This document shows positions 1-8,047 of a DNA stretch of 64,000 nt, piece after piece. The position numbers and the translations under genes were made by a program. The notes beneath the pieces are model-generated. The model was not told where the DNA came from and made no database searches. It saw nothing but the letters and a program-made list of their open reading frames with translations. This stretch comes from Granulicella sp. dw_53. Its GTDB lineage: Bacteria > Acidobacteriota > Terriglobia > Terriglobales > Acidobacteriaceae. How positions within the stretch are numbered: position 1 is the first letter of the stretch; each line of letters opens with the position of its first letter. The DNA is taken from contig NZ_JAAVUR010000014.1 in NCBI RefSeq assembly GCF_018449545.1, positions 87,350 through 151,349 on the forward strand. The letters run 5' to 3'.

Positions 1-351
1 GAGGAGTCCGAGGATGGTGACGAACCAGAGGGTGGCGGCGGTGGTGAGGCCGTGGACGAGGCCGTCGCGGCGAAGGATCGCTCCGGCACCGATGAATCCG
101 ATGCCGGAGAGAATGCCTAGGGGGAGGCGCATCAGGTCCAACTCGACGAAGGAGGTGGGCGGCTTGCCGGCTGTCGCAAGCAGGGCATTGGCCTGGATCA
201 TGGCGAGGGTTGCGGCCAGGCAGACGAGCATGCAGGTGCGGATACCGAAGGATTTGCCGTGTTCGTCGCGGTCGTATCCGATGAGGAAGCTGGCGGCGAG
301 GGCCAGGAGGATGCGAAGGGCGATGTGCTGCCAGGTGAGGTTGACGGGCAT
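1..351 (-). CDS. MgtC/SapB family membrane protein (3' end outside window)
   Basis: The first 117 residues of a membrane protein are visible; the gene runs off the left edge of the window. The N-terminal half looks like MgtC/SapB: a first hydrophobic helix ending in IGYDRD, a GIRT motif, a second helix (CLAATLAMIQ), then the family signature GIGFIGAGAI followed by GLTTAATLW. MgtC proteins act in the inner membrane and are linked to magnesium limitation and virulence or acid survival, but the exact transport role is unclear. The upstream TPR gene lies on the same strand 21 bp away, so the two may be co-transcribed. The ATG at 351 is the natural start. The family call is firm, the function is not. 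Confidence 0.85.
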   Translation of the reverse strand, partial: MPVNLTWQHIALRILLALAASFLIGYDRDEHGKSFGIRTCMLVCLAATLAMIQANALLATAGKPPTSFVELDLMRLPLGILSGIGFIGAGAILRRDGLVHGLTTAATLWFVTILGLL

Positions 352-372
352 CGTGGCTCCCAAGAGATTGGG

Positions 373-684
373 TTAGATGCTGAGATCCTCGCGCATGGCG
401 TCCATTTCGGCCAGGGCGTGCTGGTTATTGGTGCGGTTGGCGGCTGCGATTCCTTCGTGGAGGCGGGCGAGGGCTTCTTCGGTGCGGCCCAGCTTGGCGA
501 GGGTCTGGGCGGACATCTGGAAGGCGGGTACGTAGTCGGGGTTATGGCCGATGAGGGTGGTGAATTCGGTGAGGGCGAGGTCGGGGTGGCCCTGGCTGAT
601 GTGCTCCATGGCGAGGCCGTAGCGGGCGAAGGCGTTGGTGGGGTCGAGCTGGAGGATTTCGTTGAGGGCTGCGATCTTGTCCAT
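373..684 (-). CDS. Small tetratricopeptide-repeat protein
   Basis: A protein of about 103 residues made of TPR-like helix pairs. One repeat carries AFARYGLAMEHISQG and LTEFTTLIGHNPDY; a second begins at PAFQMSAQTLAKLGRTEEA. No signal peptide or membrane segment is seen, so it is probably a cytoplasmic scaffold or partner-binding protein. I start it at the ATG at 684 (MDKIAALNEI) and not at the in-frame site further upstream, because the longer N-terminus is proline-rich and unlike TPR sequence. It precedes the mgtC-like gene on the same strand. The partner is unknown. Confidence 0.75.
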   Translation of the reverse strand: MDKIAALNEILQLDPTNAFARYGLAMEHISQGHPDLALTEFTTLIGHNPDYVPAFQMSAQTLAKLGRTEEALARLHEGIAAANRTNNQHALAEMDAMREDLSI

Positions 685-724
685 AGGGTTATGGTGCGAC
701 GTGGGTGGGGGATTGGCAAGTTCT

Positions 725-763
725 GGAAGGCTTAACACCGATTTGCACGGATGATACCGATTT
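725..763. repeat. Dispersed 39-bp repeat, copy 1
   Basis: A 39-bp stretch starting GGAAGGCTTAACACCGATTT matches 28322-28360 at 36 of 39 positions. Both copies are intergenic and in the same orientation. Within the unit CACCGATTT or its close variant TACCGATTT recurs, separated by CACGGATG. No gene uses it. Confidence 0.7.
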
Positions 764-844
764 TAAGACAGGCAACGGCTTTCTTTGAGGATGGCTATGG
801 TGCTCATGGTCGGGAGGAGGTGTGGGTGGCTGTAACAATTTAGA

Positions 845-1375
845 ATGGTAGGAATGAGTGATGAGGGAGTTCAGCGGACGGTAGCGGAGTCGCAGTCGGA
901 GCGGAGTGAGATTATCTTTCCGGCGGATGCGAATGCTTTGGGGAATCTGTTTGGTGGACGGCTAATGCAGTACATCGACCTGGTTGGAGCCATGGCTGCG
1001 AGCCGTCATGCGCGGGCTATCACGATCACGGCGAGTATGGACCATCTGGACTTTGTGGCGCCGGTGCATGTTGGGGATCTACTGATTCTGAAGGCGAGCG
1101 TGAATCGGGCGTTCCGGACTTCGATGGAGGTCGGCGTCAAGGCGATGGTGGAGGATGTGCGGGAGCAGCGGCTGAAGCATGTGTCTTCGGCGTACCTGAC
1201 GTATGTGGCTGTGGATCCATCAGGGAAGGGTTTGGTGGTGCCGCAGTTGGTTACGGAGACCGAGCAACAGAGGCGCCGGTATGAGGATGCAGGGCGGCGG
1301 CGGGAGATGCGGGCGGGTGAGACGCAAAGGCGCAAGGAGATGCGCGCCGCTCTGCCGGCGGGTTGGTATGTGTAG
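845..1375 (+). CDS. Acyl-CoA thioesterase, hotdog fold (YciA/BACH type)
   Basis: A 176-residue single hotdog-domain protein that should hydrolyse acyl-CoA thioesters in the cytoplasm. The family signature is clear: FPADANALGNLFGGRLMQ near residues 25-42, with the conserved Asn and the Gly-Gly-rich helix, then ASMDHLDFVAPVHVGDL around residues 65-81. The C-terminal 40 residues are charged (many Arg and Glu) and probably form a helix. Two starts are possible, ATG 845 and ATG 854 (MSDEGVQ); the second gives a more typical N-terminus. Substrate chain length cannot be read from sequence. Confidence 0.9.
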   Translation: MVGMSDEGVQRTVAESQSERSEIIFPADANALGNLFGGRLMQYIDLVGAMAASRHARAITITASMDHLDFVAPVHVGDLLILKASVNRAFRTSMEVGVKAMVEDVREQRLKHVSSAYLTYVAVDPSGKGLVVPQLVTETEQQRRRYEDAGRRREMRAGETQRRKEMRAALPAGWYV

Positions 1376-1429
1376 AGGATTTAGGCGTTTATCCACAGAT
1401 TGAGTTAACGGGCAGTAAGGGAGATCGAT

Positions 1430-2263
1430 ATGGGACATATGGGAGCAGGAGCACCGCAGGGGCCGCAGCCTTTGCCGGGAGTTGCGCATGTTGTGGCAGT
1501 GGGTAGCGGCAAGGGTGGGGTGGGTAAGACGACCGTTGCTGTGAATCTGGCTGTGGCCTTGGGGAAGCTGGGCTATCGGGTTGGGCTGATCGATGCGGAT
1601 ATCTATGGGCCGAATGTGCCGATGATGCTGGGCGTGACGCGTCAACCCAATGTGGTGGGGGAGAACCGAATTGAGCCGATTCTTTCGCATGGGGTGAAGT
1701 TTATTTCGGTGGGGCTGATCTCGCCGGGGGATAAGCCGATGGTCATGCGGGGTCCGATGCTGCACCAGATCATCCGGCAGTTTCTGCAGCAGGTGGAGTG
1801 GGGGGAGCTGGATTTTCTGATTGTGGATCTGCCTCCGGGTACGGGCGATGTGGTGATCTCGCTGGTGCAGACGGTGCCGTTGACGGGTGCGGTGGTAGTG
1901 TCGACGGGGTCGAGCGTGGCGCTGCAGGATGCACGGAAGGCTTTGGAGATGTTTCACCAGGTGAAGGTGGATGTGATTGGTTTGGTGGAGAATATGTCGC
2001 AGATGACGCTGCCGAGCGGAGAGGTGATCGACGTGTTTGGCGCGGGTGGGACGGAGCGGACAGCGGCCCAGTTTGGACTGGAGTTTTTGGGGGCGGTTGA
2101 GCTCGATCCGGCGATTCGGGAGGGCGGAGACAAGGGCCTGCCAGTGACGCTGGCGGGGCCGGAGTCGAAGCTGGGCAAGGACTTCTTCCAGGTGGCGGCT
2201 AGAGTTGCGGCGAGGGCGAAGGAGTTGGCTGCCAACAGCGAGAGTGTGTTGGAGATTACATAA
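1430..2263 (+). CDS. Mrp/NBP35-family P-loop ATPase lacking all cysteines
   Basis: A 277-residue deviant Walker A ATPase of the Mrp/ApbC/NBP35 family, which normally carries and hands over iron-sulfur clusters. The P-loop GKGGVGKTT lies at residues 27-35, switch I at DADIYGPN (about 56-63), and Walker B-like DLPPGTGD follows. Two usual parts are absent. There is no N-terminal DUF59 domain, and the CPxC pair that binds the bridging cluster after the ENMS motif is replaced by ENMSQMTLPSGE. The predicted protein has no cysteine at all. It may therefore not be a cluster carrier in the usual way. The gene stands between the thioesterase and hrcA on the same strand. Confidence 0.88.
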   Translation: MGHMGAGAPQGPQPLPGVAHVVAVGSGKGGVGKTTVAVNLAVALGKLGYRVGLIDADIYGPNVPMMLGVTRQPNVVGENRIEPILSHGVKFISVGLISPGDKPMVMRGPMLHQIIRQFLQQVEWGELDFLIVDLPPGTGDVVISLVQTVPLTGAVVVSTGSSVALQDARKALEMFHQVKVDVIGLVENMSQMTLPSGEVIDVFGAGGTERTAAQFGLEFLGAVELDPAIREGGDKGLPVTLAGPESKLGKDFFQVAARVAARAKELAANSESVLEIT

Positions 2264-2368
2264 GGATTTAACGTGGGGTTCGGGGTGAGATTCGCCGTTT
2301 GGCTTGACGGACGGCGTAAGCTTGTGTTGAGGGCTGAATATGGACCGATGCCCAGATGGAGGTAAGAG

Positions 2369-3484
2369 ATGGCGAATGCAGACCGTATGACGACGCGGCA
2401 GCGGGCCATTCTGACCTCTATTATCGAGAGCTATATCGATACCGGAGAGCCGGTGGGGTCGGCGAAGGTGGCGGAGTCGATGGGCCGCGTTCAGAAGGGC
2501 GACGGCGCGGGGATGAGTTCGGCTACGGTTCGGAATGAGATGGTGGAGCTGGCGGAGGCGGGGCTGTTGGAGCAGCCGCATACGTCGGCGGGACGGATTC
2601 CGACGGCGCGGGCGTTCCGGATGTATGTCGAGGGCTTGAGCGGGGGGGCGAATCCTCGGGTGGATGCTACGCGGCTTTCGGTGCAGTCGCGGCAGCAGAT
2701 CGATTTGAGCTTTGTTGGTGTAGCGGGGACGCAGGCTTTGTTGCAGCGGACTTCGCATGTGCTGGCCACATTGTCGAGTGGCGTGGGGGTAGCGATCGCC
2801 GCGGTGGCGGATGGGGATCTGTTGGAGCATGTGCATTTTTCGAGGCTGGCGACCAGGCGGGTATTGGCGGTTGTGGTGACGAAGAGTGGGTTGGTGCGGG
2901 ACCGGGTGCTGGCGTTGGATGGGATTGGAGATAAGGACCTGTCGACGCTGGAGCTGGAGACCGCAGCTAACTTTTTGAATGAGAACTTCCGCGGGTGGAG
3001 CGTGGAGCGGGTGCGGGCCGAGGTGGCCCGGATGATCGACCGGGAGCGGAGCGAGTACCAGGTGCTTTTGGGGTCGGTGCAGCAGCTTTGGGTGAAGGCG
3101 GTTCCGGATAGCGACTCTGCGAATCGAACAGTTTATGTGGAGGGTGTGGCGAACCTGGTGGGAAGCCAGGGGGTGGGAAGCGTCGAGGACCGGGAGCGGC
3201 TGCGGGATGTGCTGGCTGCGCTGGAGGCGAAGCAGCGGCTGGTCGAGCTGCTGAATGCCTATATCGATGCCCGGCAGGAGAGTGTGAGGGTGGTATTCGA
3301 TCTGGAGGAGCAGGTTCCGGAGATGGCGGGACTGGTACTGATTGCGGCTCCGGCGCGGATGGCGGGTGAGAGCCGCGGGACGGTGGGGGTGATTGGACCG
3401 AAGCGGATGCACTACGAAAACACGATGAATGCTGTGGGTTACATTGCGAATGTCTTCGATAGGATGCTGCATCCAGTGGAATGA
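2369..3484 (+). CDS. hrcA: Heat-inducible transcription repressor HrcA
   Basis: A 371-residue HrcA, the repressor that binds CIRCE operators and represses chaperone operons. The N-terminal winged helix (MTTRQRAILTSIIESYIDTG) is followed by the recognition region SSATVRNEMVELAEAGLLEQ and HTSAGRIPT. The rest is the GAF-like inducer domain, ending with GVIGPKRMHYENTMNAVGYI, a strongly conserved C-terminal motif. It heads an hrcA-grpE-dnaJ run; dnaK is not in it. I see no CIRCE inverted repeat (TTAGCACTC/GAGTGCTAA) in front of hrcA, grpE or dnaJ. Confidence 0.96.
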   Translation: MANADRMTTRQRAILTSIIESYIDTGEPVGSAKVAESMGRVQKGDGAGMSSATVRNEMVELAEAGLLEQPHTSAGRIPTARAFRMYVEGLSGGANPRVDATRLSVQSRQQIDLSFVGVAGTQALLQRTSHVLATLSSGVGVAIAAVADGDLLEHVHFSRLATRRVLAVVVTKSGLVRDRVLALDGIGDKDLSTLELETAANFLNENFRGWSVERVRAEVARMIDRERSEYQVLLGSVQQLWVKAVPDSDSANRTVYVEGVANLVGSQGVGSVEDRERLRDVLAALEAKQRLVELLNAYIDARQESVRVVFDLEEQVPEMAGLVLIAAPARMAGESRGTVGVIGPKRMHYENTMNAVGYIANVFDRMLHPVE

Positions 3485-3540
3485 GGGCAGCGATGGCGGA
3501 TGAGATGGGGATTTGAGCGACAGGCTAAAGTTGGGACTGA

Positions 3541-4242
3541 GTGGGGTCTATGAAAATTGAAGAAGAGTTGGGCCGACTCGCGCGATGGGCGCGAATGGGC
3601 AACAATAGAGAAGGAAATAATAAAGATGCGCCAGCAGACTCACAAGGCGCGGAAGATTTGAGGAGCGAAGAACAGATGCAGGATGAGAAGACCGGACGGG
3701 ACATTCAAGAGCCGGAGATGGTGACGGGAGACGAGTTTCCGCAGGACCGTGTGGCAGAGGCGCAGGAAGATGGCGTGGGCCAGGCGGAGCTCGAACAGGT
3801 GAAGGCGGAGCGGGACCAGTTGCTGGACCGGCTGGCCCGGCTGCAGGCCGAGTTCGACAATGCGCGGAAGCGTGAGATGCGGGAGCGCGCCGATTCGCGG
3901 GACTATACGATCTCCAGCACGGTGGAGCCGTTTCTGGGCGTGATGGACAACTTCCAGTTGGCCTTGCGGGCGGATGGTACCGTAGAGCAGCTTCGCAGCG
4001 GTGTGGAGCTGATTCTAAAGCAGATGGAGGAGGCACTTCGAGGGTTGAATGTGCAGCCGGTGGAGACGGTGGGAGCGCAGTTCGACCCACGAATCCATGA
4101 GGCGCTGGGTAGCATCGAAACCAAGGAGTTCCCCGACCATCAGGTTTTGGAGGAGATTCGGCGCGGTTACAAGATACGGGAGAAGCTACTGCGCCCGGCG
4201 CTAGTTCGGATCGCAGAGAATCCGGACCAGGTTTCAGACTAA
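3541..4242 (+). CDS. grpE: GrpE nucleotide exchange factor
   Basis: A GrpE homologue of about 233 residues, the nucleotide exchange factor for DnaK. The long acidic N-terminus (residues about 20-80) is followed by the dimerising coiled coil (QVKAERDQLLDRLARLQAEF), DNARKREMRER and the C-terminal beta domain with GAQFDPRIHEAL and HQVLEEIRRGYK, all GrpE hallmarks. The start is uncertain: GTG 3541 and ATG 3550 both precede MKIEEELGR, and ATG 3676 would remove 45 residues of poorly conserved sequence. It sits 56 bp after hrcA and 111 bp before dnaJ. Confidence 0.95.
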   Translation: MGSMKIEEELGRLARWARMGNNREGNNKDAPADSQGAEDLRSEEQMQDEKTGRDIQEPEMVTGDEFPQDRVAEAQEDGVGQAELEQVKAERDQLLDRLARLQAEFDNARKREMRERADSRDYTISSTVEPFLGVMDNFQLALRADGTVEQLRSGVELILKQMEEALRGLNVQPVETVGAQFDPRIHEALGSIETKEFPDHQVLEEIRRGYKIREKLLRPALVRIAENPDQVSD

Positions 4243-4353
4243 ACACCTCACCAGTGGGTAAAATGCTGTGGGCTGGTTGTGGCGAAGACACATATTAGAG
4301 GTTTCTTGATCTGTATGAGTTCGGTGCCAGTTTTTGGAAGAGAGATCTGAGAG

Positions 4354-5511
4354 ATGAGTGCGACGGCAGACGTGACGAAGATTGATTACTACGAGTTGTT
4401 GACGGTTTCGCGGGATGCTTCCGACCAGGAGTTGAAGACCGCGTATCGCAAGCTGGCGATGCAGTACCATCCCGACCGCAATCCGGACAATCCGGAGGCG
4501 GAGGAGAAGTTCAAGGCCTGCAGCGAGGCTTACCAGGTGCTAAGCGACCCGGAGAAACGGGCCGCGTACGACCGGTACGGCCATGCGGCGTTCAATGGCG
4601 GTGGAGGCGGCGGAAATCCATTTGCGGGCGGCGGGTTTGCCGGCGGCAATGCGCAGGACCTGGGGGATATCTTCGGCGACCTGTTCGGCGAGATGTTCAA
4701 CATGGGCGGCAGCGGCGGACGCAAGGCTTCGCGGGTACAGCGGGGACGCGATCTGCGCTACGACATGACGCTGGAGTTCGAGGAGGCGGTCTTCGGGAAG
4801 GAAAAGGAGATCACCATCCGGCGGATGGAGACCTGCGTCGATTGCAAGGGCACGGGAGCGGCCAAGGGTAAGTCTCCTGTGACTTGTACACAGTGTGGCG
4901 GACGTGGCCAGCAGAGGTTCCAGCAAGGGTTCTTCTCGGTTGCGCGGACGTGTTCGGTGTGCGGCGGTACGGGCACTCTGATCGTCGATCCGTGCATGAC
5001 CTGCAAGGGCGAGACACGGGTCCAGAAGGAGCACAGCATCCTGGTGAAGGTTCCGGCGGGCGTGGAGCAGGATACTCGCATCCGGTATCAAGGCGAGGGT
5101 GAGGCTGGGAAGTTTGCGGGCCCCGCAGGGGATCTTTACGTTGTGCTGAATGTGAAGGCGCACAAGTTCTTCGAGCGGGATGGCGATGACCTGCACTGCG
5201 TGATGCCGATCTCTTTCCCTCAGGCGGCGTTGGGTACGGAGCTGGAGATCCAGACGCTGGAGGGTCCGGCGACGATCAAGGTTCCGGAAGGAACGCAGAG
5301 CGGCAAGACGTTCAAGCTGCGTGGCAAGGGTGTTCCGCACCTGAATGAGCACGGCAAGGGCGATATGATCGTCGAGCTCCGGGTTCAGACGCCGGCCAAG
5401 CTGAACAAGCAGCAGAGGGATTTGCTGCGTCAGTTGAGCGAGACGATGGTGGTCGAGAATACCCCGCACTCGCGGGGACTGTTTGAGAAGGTCAAGGACA
5501 TCTTCAGCTAA
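4354..5511 (+). CDS. dnaJ: Chaperone DnaJ
   Basis: Full-length type I DnaJ of 385 residues, the co-chaperone that stimulates DnaK ATPase. Domains in order: J domain with HPD (QYHPDRNPDN, near residues 35-44), a Gly/Phe-rich linker (about 75-115), a zinc-finger domain with four CxxC units (CVDC, CTQC, CSVC, CMTC between about 160 and 217), then the substrate-binding domains and a C-terminus of LFEKVKDIFS. All HPD and zinc residues are present. A rho-independent terminator follows 35 bp after the stop, closing the hrcA-grpE-dnaJ unit. Confidence 0.97.
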   Translation: MSATADVTKIDYYELLTVSRDASDQELKTAYRKLAMQYHPDRNPDNPEAEEKFKACSEAYQVLSDPEKRAAYDRYGHAAFNGGGGGGNPFAGGGFAGGNAQDLGDIFGDLFGEMFNMGGSGGRKASRVQRGRDLRYDMTLEFEEAVFGKEKEITIRRMETCVDCKGTGAAKGKSPVTCTQCGGRGQQRFQQGFFSVARTCSVCGGTGTLIVDPCMTCKGETRVQKEHSILVKVPAGVEQDTRIRYQGEGEAGKFAGPAGDLYVVLNVKAHKFFERDGDDLHCVMPISFPQAALGTELEIQTLEGPATIKVPEGTQSGKTFKLRGKGVPHLNEHGKGDMIVELRVQTPAKLNKQQRDLLRQLSETMVVENTPHSRGLFEKVKDIFS

Positions 5512-5545
5512 AAGGTCAGTTAGATCGATCTAATTGGATCAAAGA

Positions 5546-5599
5546 GGCTCTCCTTCCGTGTCACGGTGACTCCGTGAGATGGGGAGAGCTTTTTCTTTT
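5546..5599 (+). terminator. Rho-independent terminator after dnaJ
   Basis: An outer stem pairs GGCTCTCC (5546-5553) with GGGGAGAGCT (5581-5590), and an inner stem pairs TCACGG with CCGTGA around a 5-base loop. A T-rich tract follows at once. Confidence 0.85.
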
Positions 5600-5938
5600 A
5601 GTGGGTTTCCGTTGCTCCGGAGGCATGTCACGAGAGCCGGATCTTATATCGCTCCGGGGGATGCAAAGAGGGCAGGAACCGGGGGTTACACAATTGGTTC
5701 GGGGCGCGAAACGACGCTCTCCGGCGATGGGAGCCAACTCTCTGTTTTATGAGGACATATACCGGTTTACGGTGTGCCGGTATCTTTTTACCGAATATCC
5801 ATGGTCCAGTAATGATCCTGAAAAAAGCAACGGATGCCCGGGGTGGGGCATCCATCCTAGCATGCACGAAGATTCGTTAAGTCAATTTCCTTCAACGTTT
5901 ACCGGGAATTGACGAGGGTCAGAAGTGTTGGAGAAAAC
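5600..5938. other. Intergenic stretch between dnaJ and the barrel protein
   Basis: I see no convincing gene here. The short open frames lack codon bias and ribosome sites. Two hairpins stand out: ATACCGG/CCGGTAT at 5759-5783 followed by a T run, and GGATGCCC/GGGCATCC at 5832-5853. The first has terminator form and could end a short non-coding transcript or act as an attenuator upstream of the gene at 5939. Confidence 0.5.
5759..5790 (+). terminator. Terminator-like hairpin in the dnaJ downstream gap
   Basis: A 7-bp stem ATACCGG/CCGGTAT with an 11-base loop is followed by CTTTTT. It is the second terminator-type hairpin after dnaJ, so a separate short transcript or leader may end here. Confidence 0.55.
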
Positions 5939-6628
5939 ATGCATAAATTTTTATTGAGCTTAGTGATTGCATCGTCTACGGCGATGTATGCGCAGGGTCC
6001 TGCAGATACAAATGCCACAACGCCAGATACAACGCCAGAGTTGTCCTCGACTTCTGCTCCGGCCGTGGCGACCGCGACTGTGGCGGAGGCACCACAACCT
6101 GCTGGCCAAGGCTCCGGGGAGTCCAGGAGAAAGTATTTTAGTGTCTTCGATCTTCGCCGCGAGAGGGCTCCGATCGGTTCGTTTGCCGCTACCTTTACCT
6201 ACGCTGACACCTTTGGTCTCGCGGGTCAGAATCGCAGCCTGATGGGCTGGACGGCGACTCCGGAGATTAATTTCACGAAGTACCTGGGATTGCAGGCGGA
6301 TTTTACGAGCCTTTATGCACGGGGAATCTATCCCGGACAGAATCGCTTCTTGATCGCTGCTGGCCCCCGCGTCACGTTCGCACCCCACTCGAAGATCACT
6401 CCGTTCGTCTTCGGCGAAGGCGGAGAGATTCGTCTGACGACCAAGGCGAACAACTCGCGCGATTGGAACCCAGTCGCCAAGGCTGGAATCGGATTGGATT
6501 ACAAGCTTGCTCACGGGTTTGGATTTGAATTGATCCCGGGTGAGTACATCGGACAGCGACAGGACGACGATACTTGGCTGAATAGCTACAGTGCGCGTGC
6601 CGGTATCGTGTTCAACTTCTATCGCTAG
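5939..6628 (+). CDS. Secreted outer-membrane beta-barrel-like protein
   Basis: A 229-residue protein with a signal peptide (MHKFLLSLVIASSTAMYAQG, cleavage probably after the YAQ region). A Thr/Pro/Ala-rich linker of about 45 residues follows. Then alternating polar and hydrophobic strands (GSFAATFTYADTFGL, INFTKYLGLQADFTSLYARG, SARAGIVFNFYR) end in an aromatic-charged pair, typical of small eight-stranded outer-membrane barrels. No enzyme motif is seen. The 30-codon-longer reading upstream is rejected because the signal peptide begins at 5939. A structural or adhesive role is only a guess. Confidence 0.8.
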   Translation: MHKFLLSLVIASSTAMYAQGPADTNATTPDTTPELSSTSAPAVATATVAEAPQPAGQGSGESRRKYFSVFDLRRERAPIGSFAATFTYADTFGLAGQNRSLMGWTATPEINFTKYLGLQADFTSLYARGIYPGQNRFLIAAGPRVTFAPHSKITPFVFGEGGEIRLTTKANNSRDWNPVAKAGIGLDYKLAHGFGFELIPGEYIGQRQDDDTWLNSYSARAGIVFNFYR

Positions 6629-6668
6629 AAGTGATCTAAATATCTAAATCTGAATAAATAAATATGGG

Positions 6669-7400
6669 TTAGCCCAATTGGGTGGCGGCGATTGCTATAG
6701 CAGCAATCGCCGCTGTTTCTGCGCGGAGGATGCGAGGGCCCAAGGTAACGGGTAACCATTGGCGATCTACGAAGAGGAACATCTCTTCGGGCGCCCAGCC
6801 TCCCTCCGGGCCGATGGCCAGGGCTGTCTGTGAGGTGGAAGATGAAGTTTGCAGGGCAGCCAGGAGGGTGGTGGCTTGCTCGGTCTCGGAGAGAAGGATG
6901 CGGGTGGGGCTGGTCTCTCGTTCGAGGGCAAGTTTGAGGGTGACGGGTTCGGCGATCTCGGGGATGTCGGTGCGGCGGGATTGTTTTGAGGACTCGAGGG
7001 CGATGCGGCGCCAGCGTTCGACACGCTTGGGTGCGGCTAGGCTCAGGTGTTTTTCGGTGCGGCGGGCCAGGATCGGGGTGATCTTGGCGATCCCTAACTC
7101 CGTGGCCTTTTCTATGGCCCATTCCAGGTGATCGAATTTGAAGATGGCGATGAGGAGATGGAGCGGGAGGGCGGAGCCGGACTCCAACTCTTCATGGAGG
7201 GTGAAGACGACCTGCTGCTCGGATGCGCTGACGATTTCGGCGCGGTGGAGGAAGCCGTTGGCTACGACGTCGTAGATCTGGCCAGGTTCGGCGCGGAGGA
7301 CGCGGGCGAGATGGACCGCCTGATCGCCGATGAGGGTGGCGGAGGTGGCGGTTCCGGTTGCGGGGGACCAGGTGTCGGCGATGAAGCGGCGGCGAGTCAT
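6669..7400 (-). CDS. rsmE: 16S rRNA m3U1498 methyltransferase RsmE
   Basis: A 243-residue SPOUT-class methyltransferase that methylates N3 of U1498 in 16S rRNA using S-adenosylmethionine. The N-terminal PUA-like domain (HLARVLRAEPGQIYDVV) precedes the knotted domain. There FKFDHLEWAIEKATELG, ALESSKQSRRTDIP, the cofactor-loop motif IGPEGGWAPEE and LGPRILRAETA are all intact. Its start overlaps the end of the next upstream gene by 4 bp (ATGA type), so the two are translated together. Confidence 0.95.
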   Translation of the reverse strand: MTRRRFIADTWSPATGTATSATLIGDQAVHLARVLRAEPGQIYDVVANGFLHRAEIVSASEQQVVFTLHEELESGSALPLHLLIAIFKFDHLEWAIEKATELGIAKITPILARRTEKHLSLAAPKRVERWRRIALESSKQSRRTDIPEIAEPVTLKLALERETSPTRILLSETEQATTLLAALQTSSSTSQTALAIGPEGGWAPEEMFLFVDRQWLPVTLGPRILRAETAAIAAIAIAATQLG

Positions 7401-7984
7401 GACTTGGGGATGGGTACGATGAGGGGCTGCTGGTGGTAGAGGGCGATGCTGAGGGAGGCGGACTTGCGCTGCTCCCAGGCGTGCTGGCTGGCGGGGAAGT
7501 GGAGCAGGATGATGCCTTCGGCGGATTGACCGGGGTCGATGCGGGTCTCGCGCAGGAGGAGAGGGACGCCTTGCTGGCCGACGAGGGATTTCAGCGCGGG
7601 GAAGCTGGCGTAGAGGTTGGGGATGTCGAGCTTTTCTATTCCGTTGGCGGTGACGTCTTCGGCGGGGGTTCCGTCGGGGTTGGAGGGGGTGAGGGTCGCA
7701 GTGAAGTCTTTGAGGAAGAGAGGAAGCCTGAGGCGGTTGTCGATGTGCAGGGTGACGAGGACGTAGAGGTCGTCCTGAGCGGTGTCGCGGCCGACGATGG
7801 TGGACTCGGACTTGAAGACGGTGTGTGCGGAGTAGACGGCTGTCTTTTTGACCGCAACGTCAGCGGTGGTATGGGGGGTGAAGAGGAGCATGAGGCCGCC
7901 CGCTATGACCAGAACTACAACGGCGAGAAGGATCGGGGTCGCCAGGTTGCGGCGAACGGGTTGGGAGAAGGTAAGGTCGGCCAC
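7397..7984 (-). CDS. Membrane-anchored hypothetical protein
   Basis: A 195-residue protein with a short cytoplasmic N-terminus, one membrane helix (PILLAVVVLVIAGGLMLLF, about residues 17-35) and an exported domain of about 155 residues. That domain has a beta-sandwich feel (DLYVLVTLHIDNRLRLPLFL, SAEGIILLHFP), somewhat like DUF4352-type accessory domains, but I do not recognise the family with confidence. It is translationally coupled to rsmE. No catalytic motif is visible. Confidence 0.8.
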   Translation of the reverse strand: MADLTFSQPVRRNLATPILLAVVVLVIAGGLMLLFTPHTTADVAVKKTAVYSAHTVFKSESTIVGRDTAQDDLYVLVTLHIDNRLRLPLFLKDFTATLTPSNPDGTPAEDVTANGIEKLDIPNLYASFPALKSLVGQQGVPLLLRETRIDPGQSAEGIILLHFPASQHAWEQRKSASLSIALYHQQPLIVPIPKS

Positions 7985-8047
7985 TTGATTCAGGGTAACG
8001 GGTAAAGGGGCAGAGGGTAAAGGTGAGGGCGGAGGTTTATAGGCGGA

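Noticed and set aside
1220..3472. A 750-codon minus-strand frame opposite the thioesterase, mrp and hrcA genes
   Set aside because: The GC-rich codon pattern of the real genes leaves the opposite frame open; the translated sequence is Arg/His/Pro-rich and not protein-like.
5574..5912. A 112-residue open frame after dnaJ
   Set aside because: It starts inside the terminator hairpin, crosses a second hairpin and has no ribosome site or domain-like sequence.
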